Below are positions 53,364-61,970 of a stretch of 64,000 nucleotides of DNA, one piece after another. The notes beneath the pieces were generated by a model, which had not been told where the DNA came from, ran no database searches, and saw nothing but the letters and a program-made list of their open reading frames with translations. Location: assembly GCF_900104085.1 (NCBI RefSeq), contig NZ_FNLD01000002.1:744001-808000 (forward strand), read 5' to 3'. Numbering within the stretch: the stretch's first letter is position 1; every line of letters starts with the position of its first letter. Position numbers and translations under genes: made by a program. This DNA is from Pseudoxanthomonas sp. CF125. GTDB lineage: Bacteria; Pseudomonadota; Gammaproteobacteria; Xanthomonadales; Xanthomonadaceae.

Positions 53364-56300
53364 ATGGGTGCTTCCGAAGCCGAAAACAAGGACCTGCCTG
53401 CCGCGCGCCGTGCCATAGACGGAGCGCTGACCCGCGACCGTGGGCGATTGCACGGCCTGTGGTCGCGCTGGCAGGCCAAACCCGCCGACCCGGCCGCCCG
53501 CGCCGCGTTCGAACAGGCGTTGGCGCTTTCCAGCGCCAAGATCGCCGCCCGTGCCGCCTCCGCGCCTGCGATGACGCTGGACGAAGCGCTGCCGATCGCG
53601 CGCGAAGCCGAAAAGATCGTCGAACTGATCCGCGCCCATCCGGTGGTGGTGATCGCAGGCGAAACCGGCTCCGGCAAGACCACCCAGCTGCCCAAGCTGT
53701 GCCTGGCGGCCGGCCGCGGCGTGGCCGGCATGATCGGCTGCACCCAGCCGCGCCGGATCGCGGCGCGCGCGGTGGCGCGGCGCGTGGCCGAGGAGCTCAA
53801 GACCCCGGTCGGCGGCGCGGTCGGCTTCCAGGTGCGTTTCAACGACCAAGTCGGAGACGACACCCGCATCAAGTTCATGACCGACGGCATCCTGCTGGCC
53901 GAGATCGCTTCGGACCGCTGGCTCTCGGCCTACGACACCATCATCGTCGACGAGGCGCACGAGCGCAGCCTCAATATCGATTTCCTGCTCGGTTTCCTCA
54001 AGCAGCTGTTGCGCAAGCGCCGCGACCTCAAGGTCATCGTGACCTCGGCCACCATCGATACCGAACGCTTCGCGCGCCACTTCGACAACGCGCCAGTGAT
54101 CGACGTGGAGGGCCGCACGTTTCCGGTGGAAGTGCGTTACCGGCCTTTGGAAGAGATGGGATTGGGGATTCGGGATTCGGGATTCGTAGAAGCGGATCGT
54201 CGGACGCCATCGGTATCACGACCCGCTGCTGCTGCGAATCCCGAATCCCGAATCCCCAGTCCCACCCTCACCGTCAACGACGCCATCGTGGCCGCCATCG
54301 ACGAGATCACCCGCCAGGACCCGCGTGGCGACGTGCTGATGTTCCTGCCCGGCGAACGCGAGATCCGCGACGCGCACCAGGCGCTGGAGCGACGCAAATA
54401 CCGCGAGACCGAAGTGACCCCGCTGTACGCGCGGCTGTCGGCGCGCGACCAGGACAAGGTCTTCAATCCCGGAACCAAGCGCCGCCTGGTGCTGGCGACG
54501 AACGTCGCGGAAACCTCGCTCACCGTGCCGCGCATCAAGTACGTGGTCGATCCCGGCTACGCGCGCGTCAAGCGCTACAGCCCGCGGCAGAAACTCGACC
54601 GCCTGCATATCGAACCGGTGTCGCAGGCCAGCGCCAACCAGCGCAAGGGACGTTGCGGCCGCATTTCCGACGGCATCTGCTACCGCCTGTATGCGGAAGC
54701 CGATTTCCAATCGCGCCCCGAGTTCACCGATCCGGAGATCCGCCGCTCCAGCCTGGCCGGGGTGATCTTGCGCATGCTGTCGCTGGGGTTGGGGCGCATC
54801 GAGGACTTCCCGTTCCTGGAACCGCCTGACGAGCGCGCCATCGCCGACGGCTGGCAGCAGCTGGGCGAACTGGGCGCGGTCGATAAAGACAGAAAACTCA
54901 CCGCCATCGGCAAGCAGATGGCGCGCCTGCCGGTCGATGTGAAGCTGGCGCGCATGCTGGTGGCCGCGCACGGCAATGCGTCGTTGCGGGAGATGACGGT
55001 CATCGCCTCGTTCCTGGGCATCCAGGACCCGCGCGAGCGTCCGCCCGAAGCACGCGAGGCCGCCGACAACGCGCACGCGAAATTCGCCGACTCCAGATCC
55101 GAATTCGTCGGCATCCTCAAACTGTGGCAGGCCTATCGTGATGCCCACGAAGAGCTGACCCAATCGAAGCTGCGCGATTGGTGCGAGCGCCACTTCCTGG
55201 GCTTCCTGCGCATGCGCGAGTGGCGCGAGCTGCACCGGCAATTGCTGCTGATGTGCGCCGAACTGGGATGGGAACTCAACGAAGGTTCCGCTTCAGTGAA
55301 AGTTGGCGAAGGCATCCCCCCTTTGAAAAAGGGGGGCAGGGGGGATTTGCTCTTGGCGCGAAAAGCAAATCCCCCTCAATCCCCCTTTTCCAAAGGGGGA
55401 AGACAAGCGGGCGACGAAGGTTTGCCGGCAGAGGGCATGAGTCTCGCCGCTTATGTCTCGCTGCACCGTGCCTTGCTCGCCGGCCTGCCCACCCAGATCG
55501 GCCACAAGACCGAGAAAGGCGATTTCCTCGCCCCCCGCCAGCGCCGCTACCACTTGTTCCCGGGCTCCACGCTGGCGAAAAAGCCTCCGGCATGGGTGTT
55601 GAGCGCGACCTTGCTCGACACCGCGCGGGTGTGGGGCATGACCAATGCCGCCATCGAACCGGACTGGGTGATCGCCGAGCTGCCGCATCTGCTGGCGCGC
55701 AAGCATTTCGACCCGCACTGGTCGCGCGCGCAGGGCCATGTGCTCGCATCGGAGCAGATCAGCTTGTTCGGGCTGGTGCTGGCGCCGAAGAAGCCGGTGC
55801 ACTACGGCCGCATCGCGCCGGTCGAGGCGCACGACATCTTCGTGCGCCAGGGCTTGGTCACCGGCGAGATCAACACCCGCGCCGGTTTCGTCGCCGACAA
55901 TCTGAAGACGCTGGAACAGGCGCGCGAAGAAGAAGCCAAGCTGCGCCGCGCCGGCATCGTCGCCGACGAGGATTGGCAAGCGCGCTGGTACCTGGACCGT
56001 ATTCCCGCCGATCTGCATTCCGCCGCCGGGCTGGATGCCTGGTACAGGACGCTGGCGCCGGAAGCGCGCCGCGCGCTGTACTGGTCGCTGGCCGACCTGT
56101 TGCCGGGCGAAGGCAGCGAAGAAGACCGTTTCCCGAAATATTTCCCACTTGGCGACGCGCGTTTGCCGCTGCATTACAAGTTCGAGCCGGGCGCCGTGGA
56201 CGATGGGGTGACCCTGGAAGTGCCTGTGCATCTGCTCAACGCACTGGATGCCTCGCGCCTGTCATGGCTGGCTCCGGGCTTCATCGCCGACAAGGCCGCC

Positions 56301-57473
56301 GGCCTTATCCGCAGCCTGCCCAAGGCGATGCGGCGCAATTACGTGCCCGCGCCCGATTTCGGCCGGGCCTTCGCCGAGGCGTTTCCGAAATCAGGCGCCG
56401 ACGACATCCGTGGCGAACTGGCGCGCTTCCTCACCCGCGCCACGGGCGCTGCCGTGGCCGCGCTGGATTTCGACGACGCTGCGCTGGAACCGCATTTGCG
56501 GATGAACCTGCGCTTGCGTGCGGAAGACGGCAAGGTGCTGGCCGAGTCGCGCGACCTGGACGATCTGCGCATGCGCTTCGGAGAACGTGCCGGGCATGCG
56601 TTCGCCGCGCGCGCCGGTCGCGAGATGGCAGCGCAGGGGCTGCGCGAATTCCCCTCCGCGCCGATTCCGTTGCAGGTGCCGGGCGAAGTGGGCGTGCCGG
56701 CCTATCCGGCACTGGTGGACGAGGGTGAGAGCGTGGCGCTACGCGTCTTTGCCGACCGGGCCGAGGCGGCGATCGCGCATCCGCAAGGCGTGCGCCGGTT
56801 GCTGGACATCGCCTTGGCCGACAAGGTCAAGCAGGCGCGCAAGCAATTGCCGGTGTCGCCCAAGACCGGGCTGCTGTATGCGGCGATCGAATCACAGGAA
56901 CGCCTGCGTGGCGATCTGGTGGAAGCCGCGCTCAATGCGGTGCTGGCCGAGGGACTAGGCGACATTCGTGACCGCGAGGCTTTTGAGCGCCGCAGCGAGG
57001 ACGCTGCGCGCAAGCTGTTCGCCGAAGCCATGGAGCGCCTGAAACTGGCCGAGGCCATCCTTTCCGCCGTGGCCGAACTCAAGCCGCAGCTCGAATCCAA
57101 GCTGATGGGCTGGGCCAGCGGCAACCTGGACGACCTGCGCGGCCAACTGGCGTCGTTGGTGCATCCCGGTTTCCTGCGCGACACTCCCGCCGACGCGCTG
57201 GCGCAATTTCCGCGCTACCTGAAAGCCATGCGGCTGCGCGCGGAACGTGCATTGCGCGATCCCAGCCGCGACCAGGCGCGGATGCTGGAATTGCGGCCGT
57301 TCCTGGAAGCGCTCGACCAAGCCGCCGCGCGCGGGCGCCAGTCGGATCCGGCCTGGCAATCGTTGCGCTGGGATCTGGAGGAGCTGCGCGTGTCGCTGTT
57401 CGCGCAAGAGCTGGGCGCACGCGCGGGGATTTCGCCGAAGAAGATCGCCCAGCGGATAGCAGCGCTCAGCTGA
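53364..57473 (+). CDS. hrpA: ATP-dependent RNA helicase HrpA with in-frame palindromic insertions
   Basis: The 1369-residue DEAH-box helicase has Walker A GETGSGKTTQLPK, GCTQPRRIAARAVARRVAEE, DEAH in VDEAHERSLNIDFLLG, SAT (VTSATIDT), FLPGEREIRD, ATNVAETSLTVP, and QRKGRCGR, followed by the ratchet/OB region and the long C-terminal DUF3418 domain typical of HrpA. Two palindromic repeats interrupt it without breaking the frame: one between the RecA-like domains (54158-54263) and one in the region after the helicase core (about 55312-55402). Its stop abuts a GTAG-headed REP. HrpA rescues stalled ribosomes and processes mRNA in E. coli. Confidence 0.95.
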   Translation: MGASEAENKDLPAARRAIDGALTRDRGRLHGLWSRWQAKPADPAARAAFEQALALSSAKIAARAASAPAMTLDEALPIAREAEKIVELIRAHPVVVIAGETGSGKTTQLPKLCLAAGRGVAGMIGCTQPRRIAARAVARRVAEELKTPVGGAVGFQVRFNDQVGDDTRIKFMTDGILLAEIASDRWLSAYDTIIVDEAHERSLNIDFLLGFLKQLLRKRRDLKVIVTSATIDTERFARHFDNAPVIDVEGRTFPVEVRYRPLEEMGLGIRDSGFVEADRRTPSVSRPAAAANPESRIPSPTLTVNDAIVAAIDEITRQDPRGDVLMFLPGEREIRDAHQALERRKYRETEVTPLYARLSARDQDKVFNPGTKRRLVLATNVAETSLTVPRIKYVVDPGYARVKRYSPRQKLDRLHIEPVSQASANQRKGRCGRISDGICYRLYAEADFQSRPEFTDPEIRRSSLAGVILRMLSLGLGRIEDFPFLEPPDERAIADGWQQLGELGAVDKDRKLTAIGKQMARLPVDVKLARMLVAAHGNASLREMTVIASFLGIQDPRERPPEAREAADNAHAKFADSRSEFVGILKLWQAYRDAHEELTQSKLRDWCERHFLGFLRMREWRELHRQLLLMCAELGWELNEGSASVKVGEGIPPLKKGGRGDLLLARKANPPQSPFSKGGRQAGDEGLPAEGMSLAAYVSLHRALLAGLPTQIGHKTEKGDFLAPRQRRYHLFPGSTLAKKPPAWVLSATLLDTARVWGMTNAAIEPDWVIAELPHLLARKHFDPHWSRAQGHVLASEQISLFGLVLAPKKPVHYGRIAPVEAHDIFVRQGLVTGEINTRAGFVADNLKTLEQAREEEAKLRRAGIVADEDWQARWYLDRIPADLHSAAGLDAWYRTLAPEARRALYWSLADLLPGEGSEEDRFPKYFPLGDARLPLHYKFEPGAVDDGVTLEVPVHLLNALDASRLSWLAPGFIADKAAGLIRSLPKAMRRNYVPAPDFGRAFAEAFPKSGADDIRGELARFLTRATGAAVAALDFDDAALEPHLRMNLRLRAEDGKVLAESRDLDDLRMRFGERAGHAFAARAGREMAAQGLREFPSAPIPLQVPGEVGVPAYPALVDEGESVALRVFADRAEAAIAHPQGVRRLLDIALADKVKQARKQLPVSPKTGLLYAAIESQERLRGDLVEAALNAVLAEGLGDIRDREAFERRSEDAARKLFAEAMERLKLAEAILSAVAELKPQLESKLMGWASGNLDDLRGQLASLVHPGFLRDTPADALAQFPRYLKAMRLRAERALRDPSRDQARMLELRPFLEALDQAAARGRQSDPAWQSLRWDLEELRVSLFAQELGARAGISPKKIAQRIAALS
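54158..54263. repeat. GGGATTC-type inverted repeat inserted in hrpA
   Basis: A 29-bp arm (54158-54186) of near-tandem GGGATTCGGGATTCG units pairs with 54235-54263 with a single mismatch, leaving a 48-base loop. The whole is translated in the hrpA frame (MGLGIRDSGF…NPESRIPSPT). Confidence 0.92.
55312..55402. repeat. CCCCCTTT-type palindromic element inserted in hrpA
   Basis: Hairpins built from CCCCCCTTT/AAAGGGGGG (left) and CCCCCTTTT/AAAGGGGG (right) flank a stem GGGGGATTTGC/GCAAATCCCCC (55340-55350 and 55365-55375). About 90 bases are read in frame as GIPPLKKGGRGD…NPPQSPFSKGGR. Confidence 0.9.
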
Positions 57474-57555
57474 GTAGGTCGGGGCTACGCCCCCGACGCA
57501 TGCGATGCCCGCGCGCCCGGATGCCGCTTGGGTCGGGGGCGTAGCCCCGACCTGC
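57474..57555. repeat. GTAG-headed REP pair after hrpA
   Basis: GTAGGTCGGGGCTACGCCCCCGAC begins on the base after the hrpA stop. Its inverted partner GTCGGGGGCGTAGCCCCGACC ends near 57552, with an imperfect head (CCTGC). It separates the convergent hrpA and the secreted-protein gene. Confidence 0.88.
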
Positions 57556-57566
57556 GGCTGGGCGCG

Positions 57567-58100
57567 TTACTTTATGCGGCGGACTTTGGCGGCGGTGTTG
57601 TAGCCGTCTATCTTCATGTACCAGCTGTTGAAGATGCCTGGCTTGATCGAGACTTTGGGATCGGTCTTGCGCACGCCGGGGAGCGTGGCCGGTTCGATCT
57701 GTTCCCACACCTGGCCATTGGCCAGAGTGTATTTCTTGCCGTCGGAAAAGCCCTTGAACTCACCGACGATGTTGCTCTCGATGGGCTCGGCGGTTCCGAA
57801 ATCGAAGAAGCCGCGGCTCTTCGCCACCACTTCCTTGCGGCCTTCTTCCTTCGCCGTCTCGACCGCCTTCGTCGTTTCCTGCGTCACTTTGTGCTGCAGC
57901 CACGCATTGAGCGCGGCCAGTTCCTGCGGACTCAGCTTGTCCAGCCCGGCGGCCTTGAACTGCTCGGCGCTCATCTGCTGCTCGACATTGGCCGTCAATG
58001 GCGGCGATTGCTGGGCCCAGGCCAGAGGCGCAAATGCGAGCGCCATCAGTACCAAAGGGATGCGAAGCGATTTCAAGTGAGCTTTCATGGCGGCTTTCAT
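57567..58100 (-). CDS. Exported protein of unknown function
   Basis: The 177-residue product starts at ATG 58100 behind GGAGGAG and has a Sec signal peptide (…PLVLMALAFAPLAWAQ). The mature protein has an alpha-helical charged region (LSPQELAALNAWLQHKVTQETTKAVETAKEEGRKEVV) and a C-terminal beta-rich part (IVGEFKGFSDGKKYTLANGQVWEQIEPATLPG...KPGIFNSWYMKIDGYNTAAKVRRIK). The second part resembles small domains found in uncharacterised xanthomonad periplasmic proteins, but I cannot name a function. It is divergent from relA with a 72-base gap. Confidence 0.8.
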   Translation of the reverse strand: MKAAMKAHLKSLRIPLVLMALAFAPLAWAQQSPPLTANVEQQMSAEQFKAAGLDKLSPQELAALNAWLQHKVTQETTKAVETAKEEGRKEVVAKSRGFFDFGTAEPIESNIVGEFKGFSDGKKYTLANGQVWEQIEPATLPGVRKTDPKVSIKPGIFNSWYMKIDGYNTAAKVRRIK

Positions 58101-58172
58101 GCGGGTGTTCTCCTCCGGGCGCAAGGCGGCTAGTGTAGTCATATCTTCCGCAAAACCATCACCCTGATCGCC

Positions 58173-60320
58173 GTGACTTCCGCACCGCTGCAAACCTGGC
58201 TGCAGTCCCGTTCAGCCGACGGATTGGCCCCGGAAATGCGGGCCACCCTCGCCGATGCCGCGCTGCTGCCCAATCTGGAATCGGGCATGCCCGATGCCTG
58301 GCCCGTGCTGACCGATACGCTCGAGGCATTGGCCGGCCTGTCGGCGGAAGGCGACGTACTGGTCGCGGCTTTGCTGTTCGGCATCCCCGGCTTGCAAGCA
58401 GGCCTGAAAACGCAGCTGGCCAAACAGCCCGGCATCGCGGGCCTGCTGGACGGACAGAATGCGGCGGCGCAGGTCTGGGCACTGCATGCCGAACGTACGG
58501 TCGCCGGCAACAGCGAAGGCCTGCGCCGGCTGCTGCTTTCCATCGTCCACGATCTGCGGGTGGTGCCTATCCTGCTGGCCCGGCAGCTGGCGCGAATGCG
58601 GGCCGCCGGAAAACTGCCTGCCGCCGACAAGCGCCTGCTGGCGCAGCTGACCCGCGACATCCACGCGCCTTTGGCCAACCGCCTTGGCATCTGGCAGTTG
58701 AAGTGGGAGCTGGAAGATCTGGCCTTCCGCTACCTGGAACCGGAAACCTACCGCCAGCTTGTCCAGCAGCTGGACGAAAAGCGCGCCGGCCGCGAACGCT
58801 ACATAGAGGGTGTGAAGACCACGCTGCGCGCGGCGCTGGCCGAACAGGGCATCGCCGCGGAGATCAGCGGACGGCCGAAACATATCTACAGCATCTGGCG
58901 GAAAATGCAGAAGAAGCAGGTGTCGATGGACGAGCTTTACGACCTGCGTGCGGTCCGCGTGGCGGTGGAGGACGTGGCCGCCTGCTATGCCGCACTGGGT
59001 GTAGTGCATGCGTTGTGGCTGCCTGTGCCCAGCGAATTCGACGATTACATCGCACGGCCCAAGCCCAACGATTACCGTTCGCTGCATACCGCGGTGATCG
59101 GTCCGGAAGGGCGCACGCTGGAAGTGCAGATCCGCACCCACGAGATGCATGCGCAGGCCGAACTGGGCGTAGCCGCGCATTGGCGCTACAAGGAAGGCAA
59201 GGGCGGCGACAAGGCCTTCGATCGCAAGATCGCCTGGATGCGGCAACTGCTGGAGCAGAGCGGCGAAAGCGGGCGCGACGAAGCCGAAGGCCTGGCCGGC
59301 GAACTCGATGCCCAGCTCGCCGAAGAGCGCATCTACACGCTGACGCCCAAGGGCGAGGTCATCGATCTGCCGCACGGGGGCACCGTGCTCGACTTCGCCT
59401 ACCACGTGCACACCATGGTCGGACACCGCACGCGCGGCGCCAAAGTCAATGGCCGCATCGTGCCGCTCAACCACCAGCTGCGCAGCGGCGACCGCGTGGA
59501 GATCATGACCGCCAAAACCGGCGAACCGCGCCGCGACTGGCTGCTGGCCGCCAACGCATTCCTGGCCAGCGGCCGGGCGCGCGACAAAGTCCGCGCCTGG
59601 TTCCACAAGTTGGACCGCGCACGGAACATCCAGGCCGGTCGCGAAGTGCTGGAGCGCGAGCTCAAGCGGCTGGGGCTGCATCACGCCGATCTTGCGCCGA
59701 TGGCGAAGAAGTTCCATGCCGAAAGCATCGATGACCTGTATATCCAGATCGCCTTGGGCGACGTCGGCCCCAGCCAGATCGGCCGCGCGCTGCACGAGGA
59801 ACAGCGCGCCACCAGCGAGCCGGCAATGGCGCCCGCGATTCGGCGCCCGCCCAAACGCGCGCCTACGCCTTCGAAGTCCAAGTTCACCGTGCAGGGCGTG
59901 GGCAATCTGCTGGTGCAGCTTGCGCGTTGCTGCCAGCCGGTGCCGGGCGAGCCCATCGCCGGCTATCTGACCCGCGGACGCGGGGTCACCGTGCATCGCG
60001 CCAACTGCCCGTCGCTGCTGCGCCTGGCGGCGAGCAGTCCGCAGCGGGTGTTGCCGGTGGAATGGGGCGTGGCCGGCGGCGGTTACGAAGTCGACGTGCA
60101 GATCCGTGCGCTGGACCGCAAAGGCCTGCTCAAGGACATCACCACGCTGATCGCGCAGGAAGACGCCAATGTCACCGATATCCAGAGCGACAACGTGCGC
60201 GGCAGCGGCCAGGTGGCGCTGCGTCTGCGCCTGAAGGTCGCCGACTACGGCCAGCTTTCCATGCTGCTGGGCAAGCTGGATGCGTTGCCCGGGGTCGAAG
60301 AAGCGCGACGTTCAGCCTGA
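58173..60320 (+). CDS. relA: RelA-type (p)ppGpp synthetase
   Basis: The 715-residue alarmone synthetase has a degenerate N-terminal HD hydrolase region; the HDxxED motif expected in bifunctional SpoT is absent, so it should be synthetase-only like RelA. The synthetase domain is intact (GRPKHIYSIWRKMQKK, YDLRAVRVAVED, DYIARPKPNDYRSLHTAVIGPEGRTLEVQIRT). A TGS domain (IYTLTPKGEVIDLPHGGTVLDFAYHVHT), a CC region (LARCCQPVPGEPIAGYLTRGRGVTVHRANC) and a C-terminal ACT domain follow. GTG start at 58173. The TPR gene follows 17 bases later. Confidence 0.94.
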   Translation: MTSAPLQTWLQSRSADGLAPEMRATLADAALLPNLESGMPDAWPVLTDTLEALAGLSAEGDVLVAALLFGIPGLQAGLKTQLAKQPGIAGLLDGQNAAAQVWALHAERTVAGNSEGLRRLLLSIVHDLRVVPILLARQLARMRAAGKLPAADKRLLAQLTRDIHAPLANRLGIWQLKWELEDLAFRYLEPETYRQLVQQLDEKRAGRERYIEGVKTTLRAALAEQGIAAEISGRPKHIYSIWRKMQKKQVSMDELYDLRAVRVAVEDVAACYAALGVVHALWLPVPSEFDDYIARPKPNDYRSLHTAVIGPEGRTLEVQIRTHEMHAQAELGVAAHWRYKEGKGGDKAFDRKIAWMRQLLEQSGESGRDEAEGLAGELDAQLAEERIYTLTPKGEVIDLPHGGTVLDFAYHVHTMVGHRTRGAKVNGRIVPLNHQLRSGDRVEIMTAKTGEPRRDWLLAANAFLASGRARDKVRAWFHKLDRARNIQAGREVLERELKRLGLHHADLAPMAKKFHAESIDDLYIQIALGDVGPSQIGRALHEEQRATSEPAMAPAIRRPPKRAPTPSKSKFTVQGVGNLLVQLARCCQPVPGEPIAGYLTRGRGVTVHRANCPSLLRLAASSPQRVLPVEWGVAGGGYEVDVQIRALDRKGLLKDITTLIAQEDANVTDIQSDNVRGSGQVALRLRLKVADYGQLSMLLGKLDALPGVEEARRSA

Positions 60321-60337
60321 CTGGGTATGCTGCGGCG

Positions 60338-61900
60338 GTGACCCGCGACTCCGACAATCCGCCGCGCGGCAAGATCGAACCGGTAGCCGACTGGCTGCAG
60401 GAAGTCGAGTTCCGTCGTCCCACCGCAAAACCGGCGGCGCCCATTTGGCGGAGCCGCGGCTGGTGGCGCTGGGTGGCAGCGGTAATTGTGCTGCTGGTGC
60501 TGGCGGTCGTGGCCTTCAGGCAACCCCTGGCCGACTTGATCTGGCCCGATATGCGCGTGCAGCGCTTGCTGGACGACGCCGAGCTGGCTTTAAAACAGGG
60601 CAGGTTGAGCGCGATCGACGGCACCGGCGCCCGCCAGCGTTTCGAAGCGGCGCAGGCGCTGGACTCGGACCGCAGCGAGGCCCGCGACGGCCTGGCGCGG
60701 GTCGCGCAAGCCGCCGTCGCGCAAGCGCGCGGGTATGTACGCGACAACCGTTTCGAACAGGCGCGCCAGTCTCTTGCCCTGGCGCGCGAGCTGCAGGTGC
60801 CGCGCGCGGATGCAGACGCCGTGGCCGATCAATTGCGGCAGCGCGAAGTCGCGCATGCGGGGCTGGATGAGCTGATGCGGCAGGCCGGCAGCGCCAGGAC
60901 CAGCGGCGCGCTGGAAACCGCACTGCCGCTGTACCAGCGCGTGCTGGCGCTGCAGCCGACCCATACCACCGCACTGGAGGGCCGCGAGGACGCGTTGTCC
61001 GAATTGCTGCAACAGGCGCGGCTGGCGATCGCTGCGGACGATCTTGCGAAAGGGTCCGCACTGATCGAACAAACGCGCGAATACGATGCCGGCCACGTGG
61101 ACTTGCCCGACGCACAGGCGCAGCTTGCACGCGCCGTGGAAGCGCGCCGCCGCGACGCCGACGGCGATCTGCGCCGGCTGCGGCTGGAGCAGGCGCTGAC
61201 GGGCTACCGGCTGGTGCTGGCCGCTTCGCCCGCCGATGCGGACGCGCAACAAGGCATCGAGCGGATTGCCGTGGCTTATGCGCAGCGATCGGCGCGGGAA
61301 GCTTCGGATTTCGACTTCGCCGCCGCCCAGGCTTCGTTGCGGCTGGCCCGCGAACTCAGCCCGCGCGCCAGCGTAGTCAGGGAAGCGGAGCAGGCCCTGG
61401 CGCGCGCGCGGCAATCGCAATCGCGGCTGGGTTCCACGCTGCCGCTGCGGGAAAGGAAACGGCGCACGGAGAGTTTACTAGCGGCAGTGGAGCAGGCCGC
61501 TGCGCGGGGCGAATGGATCGCTCCTCCCGGCGAAAGCGCCTACGACAAGCTGCGCGCCGCGCAGGCGCTCGCGCCGGACGATGCGGCGGTCAAGCGCGCG
61601 GCCGCACGCGTGGTGCTGGCCACGCGCGCGTGTTTCGAGGACGAACTGCGCGCCAACCGCGTACGCCGCGCACGCGCCTGTTACGACGCCTGGCAGACCC
61701 TGGAGACCCGTGATGCGGGTCTGGCCGATGCGCGTCGGCGCTTGTCCTTAAAGTGGATCGCGGTAGGCGACGAGCGCTTGGGATCGGGTGATGTCGAATT
61801 CGCCGCGCAGGCGCTGCAGGAAGCGCGTGGTTTGGACGCGAATGCGCCGGGATTGGCTGAATTCGCTGCACGGGTACGCCGCGCCCAAACCGGCCAGTAG
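60338..61900 (+). CDS. Membrane-anchored TPR-like protein
   Basis: The 520-residue protein has a cytoplasmic N-terminal segment (about 40 residues), a single membrane helix (residues about 44-61), and a long alpha-helical Ala/Arg-rich C-terminal region with repeated helix pairs of TPR type. GTG at 60338 is the first start in frame after relA; there is no strong RBS. It probably scaffolds other proteins in the periplasm. The stop codon TAG lies inside a GTAG-headed REP. I recognise no named family. Confidence 0.8.
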   Translation: MTRDSDNPPRGKIEPVADWLQEVEFRRPTAKPAAPIWRSRGWWRWVAAVIVLLVLAVVAFRQPLADLIWPDMRVQRLLDDAELALKQGRLSAIDGTGARQRFEAAQALDSDRSEARDGLARVAQAAVAQARGYVRDNRFEQARQSLALARELQVPRADADAVADQLRQREVAHAGLDELMRQAGSARTSGALETALPLYQRVLALQPTHTTALEGREDALSELLQQARLAIAADDLAKGSALIEQTREYDAGHVDLPDAQAQLARAVEARRRDADGDLRRLRLEQALTGYRLVLAASPADADAQQGIERIAVAYAQRSAREASDFDFAAAQASLRLARELSPRASVVREAEQALARARQSQSRLGSTLPLRERKRRTESLLAAVEQAAARGEWIAPPGESAYDKLRAAQALAPDDAAVKRAAARVVLATRACFEDELRANRVRRARACYDAWQTLETRDAGLADARRRLSLKWIAVGDERLGSGDVEFAAQALQEARGLDANAPGLAEFAARVRRAQTGQ

Positions 61901-61970
61901 GTCGGGGCTACGCCCCGACGGCATCGCGCGATCGGGGACTACGGGTGTCGGGGGCGTAGCCCCGACCTAC
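61897..61970. repeat. GTAG-headed REP pair spanning the stops of two convergent genes
   Basis: GTAGGTCGGGGCTACGCCCCGAC (61897-61919) and GTCGGGGGCGTAGCCCCGACCTAC (61947-61970) are inverted copies with a 27-base spacer. The TAG in the left head ends the TPR gene (61898-61900). The TAG in the right head, read on the minus strand, ends the glycosyltransferase gene (61967-61969). Confidence 0.92.
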
